From assembly GCA_948470475.1 (NCBI GenBank), contig OX419339.1, positions 13,501,863-13,565,862 of the forward strand: DNA of 64,000 bases, written 5' to 3'. How positions within the stretch are numbered: position 1 is the stretch's first letter; every line of letters begins with the position of its first letter. Source of the stretch: Galaxea fascicularis (taxonomy: Eukaryota; Cnidaria; Anthozoa; Scleractinia; Euphylliidae). The notes under the pieces were generated by a model. The model was not told the DNA's origin and made no database searches. It worked only from the letters and a program-made list of their open reading frames with translations. Below are positions 61,190 through 64,000 of this stretch, in pieces. The translations under genes were made by a program, and so were the position numbers.

Positions 61190-62203
61190 GGTACCTTAAG
61201 CATCGACAACGAAATAGCATGACGACGACGGGCGGAAGTCAAATTTTCTCGCACGAGCTTTCTACGCATGTGCGATGTTGTCAAAACGTCGTCCAGCCTT
61301 CGTCGACGACTGAATCCTGGCAGGTTTCCGTTCTGGTGAAAACGTAAGTAAACAAATACGCTTTTTATGCTAATAATCACCCATTTTCACCATTTGATGT
61401 AATACAAATCCAAAGTTATCATTTACGGAGCAGCGAAAGTCTCATGTTTAGTAGTTTAGCGATTTCGAACAAACTAAAATGAATTTTCTTTCAGAAGCAT
61501 CCGAAACCATGGCAGGCCACATTTCTACGGCTGAGCATGAATCAGTTCAAAAGAAATGTAAGTTTTTCTATATTTCTGAGAGAAGAATATTCGATATCAT
61601 ATTCTTCTTATTTTAGACCTACATATCATCAGTGCTAATTTTAATGTGCATTACAAGGTATAAATCCTCAGTTTTGCGGTTCTAAAATTATTTTCGTGTT
61701 TTCGTGTGAACAGGTTTAGCGAACCTACGGATCATATCTCCAGATCTGCATGGACATGAAAGCCGCTTTAGCAGTATGCAGAGACATTCTAGTCCATCAC
61801 AAACAGAGCGCTGACTACAGATAATTGTCTCAGGGATTTGCAGAATTTCCTTCAGATTTCGTACGCCTCGTTTTCGAAAACGAAACTCTGGCAAACTCTC
61901 TGACTCAAAAGGTGCGTACGAATCGTACGGAAAGTCGGGGTTTTTCGATGCATAGAGATCATACAGAAGTACAAATTCATCATCATCAATAAAGCCATCG
62001 TTGTGACCAATTAGAAGCAGATTTCGGACGTCGTTGAAAGCCATAACAAGAGCAATTCACCAGCGAAGCAAAAGTCGTCGCCTCCTCAAAACAACACACT
62101 GCTTAAATTTTGTTTATCCCGCCGAGAGCGAAACCCTCGACCCAGTCCGCCTTGGGTTGCGAACGTCGTCGTCGTGCATTTCGTTGTCGATGCTTAAGGT
62201 CCC
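61190..62203 (-). mobile_element. PIF/Harbinger-type element with about 40-bp terminal repeats
   Basis: The ends ggtaccttaagcatcgacaa and, reversed, gggaccttaagcatcgacaa continue for about 40 bp with an indel into cgacgacgacg. The interior keeps the N-terminal part of a Harbinger transposase on the minus strand and a short plus-strand exon-like piece at 61499-61558 (acceptor ttcag, MAGHISTAEHESVQKK, donor gtaagt). Confidence 0.75.
61688..62044 (-). pseudogene. Harbinger (HARBI1-like) transposase N-terminal fragment
   Basis: The 118-residue frame has the family order: MAFNDVRNLLL, then FRFRKRGVRNLKEILQIP, then RSVCDGLECLCILLKRLSCP and SGDMIRRFAKPV. The DDE nuclease core that should follow is absent before the element end, so it is a deleted copy. 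Confidence 0.75.
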
Positions 62204-62391
62204 TATTGAACAGAGGTTCACAACGCAACAAAAAGGAATAAGCAAAATAAAGACGTTCTTACTCACTCTCCACCTGGGCATGTTCTTAACATGTTCTTAA
62301 AATGTTAGCTAATCTCAGCCTCAACCTTCTTATGAAAAGGTTGTATTAATAATAAAAAAAAGAGTGTAAAACTTAAGTTGTCGGTTCTTTC

Positions 62392-62690
62392 ATGTCAGAG
62401 ATTGACAATTGTAACTCGCTTTTATATGGCTTACCGAAGCATTTAGTTGCAATATGTTCAAAATGCTGCACCTCACCACAGACTGTTAGAATGGATAAAT
62501 TTGAGCATATTCCACCGATTCTGAAAGACCTTCATTGGCTACCCGTTGAATTGAGAATAGTTTCGAGGGTAATATTAATATATGGATTTTTTAGGCGGTG
62601 TCTTCATAATTTAGCTCCTTGTTATCATCAAGACTTGGTAGATGTTTACAAGCTGGCAACAACGTTGCAATTTGTAGTATAAACGGCAAC
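62392..62690 (+). pseudogene. Decayed LINE reverse-transcriptase C-terminal fragment
   Basis: DNCNSLLYGLPKHLV, then FEHIPPILKDLHWLPVELRI and LHNLAPCYHQDLV, is the unmistakable thumb/C-terminal pattern of CR1/L2-like LINEs. Truncated on both sides. Confidence 0.8.
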
Positions 62691-62740
62691 TCTACTTATT
62701 AAATAACTAGGCTGTAAAATGACTTAAAAATGAACGACTA

Positions 62741-63930
62741 TCAAGTCGATGAAGGAAGCTTCCACTCCAGAGCAAATTCATGTCCTCTCAGCAAGTTCAC
62801 TCGGCGACAGTTTATAGCCCGCCTGAACGGAAAAACTGTGTTTCCATTCCTCACGTAGTCGCGGAGTTCCAGGCCTAAATCCGCAGCGATGGCTTTGATG
62901 GATGGAAGTTTCCTCTTCTTAGCTAAAGCAGAGAGTTCGCTCTCATTGCGTGTTTCGATAAGAGCTGCACGGAGGAAAATCTGGAAATCTGGAATATGGT
63001 TATAATATTCCACCAAGCTGGTTTGGTTGGTATGGGCAAGTATTGGGTTACCTGTGTCTTTAATCGCTTCCGGTATGAACTCCAGGTAATTGCATCGAAT
63101 TTCGCTGTTGATTACCGGCAAGTAATCATCCCCCCAGTTTTCCAATTCAGTCACCAAGACCGAATGACCATTGTTAGTATTCAAGTAGCGTGTGAATTTT
63201 GCCAGAAGGGTTGGAAGCGAAATGTAGTCACTGAGATTAGAAGTTGTGATGCGGTCATACTTAAGTTCGACAGGAAGGAAATACTCCATCGTCATGCAGT
63301 CATTTCGAATGACATGCAACCTTACCTGACCACTTTGAAGTTTGTCCACGCACTTGTTCAACACATTTGATGATAAGTAAGTGAAGTACATCTGCGGTAG
63401 GGAATCGCAAATGTAGGCATTTTTGACCGCCTTGTAATCCCATCCCGTAAACGGAAGGTTACTAGGATCGATATAGAAGTCGTATTCAGACCTGCTACCT
63501 TCTTTCCACTGGAACAGGGAACCGGTAAGGGTTACGTTCTCTCTTGTTAAACACGGTGCTTTGGACTTCGAGCAGTTGAACAGTCCGTTTCCCATCCACA
63601 ATTCGGCGGAGTCCTTGTGGCATGGTGGAATTGAGCTTAAATAATCTTTGATTCCCTGTTCCGAACCGCTATCTCTTTGAAAAGTTATCTTCCTTCTCTT
63701 TGTCACCCAGCGACCGCTGCAGCTTGAAAGCTGGACCCAAATTTCCCAGACGCGCTTCAGCTCATGCAATTGCTCTGGGGTCGCCATGGTGAAAAATTCG
63801 CTCGTTAGAGTGCTCAAGTCGTCGGCCGCCAAAAGTTCCTCGAGCGCTGACATCAGAAGCAGGAAATCACTCTCTGAAATACGCAGTGAGTACCAGACCC
63901 GGATCACAGTGTCGATCGCCTCACTTCCTC
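62741..63930 (-). CDS. DUF4470-like protein, 3' exon only
   Basis: A single long exon, acceptor CCGCAG just right of 63930, stop at 62741-62743, about 396 residues. The 5' part of the gene lies beyond the right edge. Recognisable pieces: VIRVWYSLRISESD followed by LEELLAADD, HELKRVWEIWVQLSS, then LTGSLFQWKEGSRSEYDFYI, AYICDSLPQMYFTYLSS and YISLPTLLAKFTRYLN. This order (an enzyme-like N-terminal piece, a linker counting the path of a Trp-rich helix, then a Leu-rich half) resembles the DUF4470 proteins that expand in anthozoans and fungi and are distantly related to the dynein-assembly factor DNAAF3. The function is unknown and the family call is from memory of its layout. Codon use and length argue for a real gene. 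Confidence 0.6.
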
Positions 63931-64000
63931 CTGCGGAAATTTATGTTATGCAAATCTTATGAACACTATATTTTTTTTAGGATCAAACAGCATTCTGAAT

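Larger units (their letters stand above)
55059..62740. other. Repeat-rich interval between CPSF2 and the DUF4470-like gene
   Basis: Contains a foldback element (55244-55553), a possible plus-strand first exon at 55731, a SINE (56641-56919), a LINE tail (57880-58078), a CACTCACT-type run near 58500-58550, a terminal-repeat-bounded unit (59436-60597), a PIF/Harbinger remnant (61190-62203) and a decayed LINE piece (62392-62690). 57060-57880 and 58080-59430 hold nothing I can name. Confidence 0.5.

Noticed and set aside
1..64000. CRISPR array, operon or phage
   Set aside because: Short regular repeats here are microsatellites or transposon subunits; the genes have spliceosomal introns.

Overview
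The window looks like nuclear DNA of a cnidarian, most likely a stony coral or a close anthozoan relative. It is AT-rich, with short coding exons separated by GT-AG introns of 0.2-6 kb that are packed with small inverted-repeat transposons, tRNA-derived SINEs and LINE tails. The recognisable proteins are animal orthologues with vertebrate-like exon sequences. Species assignment is inference. There are no bacterial operons, phage or CRISPR arrays.

Layout. (1) 1-18176, minus strand: an RGS22-like multi-RGS-domain gene. I could chain 17 exons with consistent reading phases; the gene runs off the left edge. (2) 19383-22494, minus: a complete four-exon PIGM gene (GPI mannosyltransferase I). (3) 22550-28293, plus: a three-exon gene for an 840-residue, largely disordered protein, divergent from PIGM with only 55 bp between the two start codons. 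Its first 40 residues faintly resemble the HJURP/Scm3 centromere-chaperone motif. (4) 22942-23806, minus: a two-exon SANT/Myb-like reading frame antisense inside intron 1 of that gene. (5) 31293-34903, minus: a three-exon gene for a secreted, cysteine-containing 233-residue protein of unknown family. (6) 38759-55058, minus: a complete 20-exon CPSF2 gene (cleavage and polyadenylation factor, 764 residues). (7) 55.1-62.7 kb: a repeat-rich interval with a PIF/Harbinger remnant, a terminal-repeat-bounded unit with short reading frames, and LINE and SINE copies. (8) 62741-63930, minus: the 3' part of a DUF4470-like gene that continues off the right edge.

The genes are not an operon and share no obvious pathway: G-protein/ciliary signalling (RGS22), ER GPI-anchor synthesis (PIGM), pre-mRNA 3' processing (CPSF2), and uncharacterised proteins. 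The shared feature is the head-to-head PIGM/unknown promoter. The rest of the interest lies in mobile-element architecture: nested foldback elements, a SINE split by a 219-bp element, a TTAA-flanked element with perfect 34-bp terminal repeats, several TA-flanked and hAT-like MITE families, and a zinc-finger-carrying DNA transposon remnant. Exon junctions were read by eye from splice sites, phase and similarity to remembered vertebrate proteins. No database search was run.
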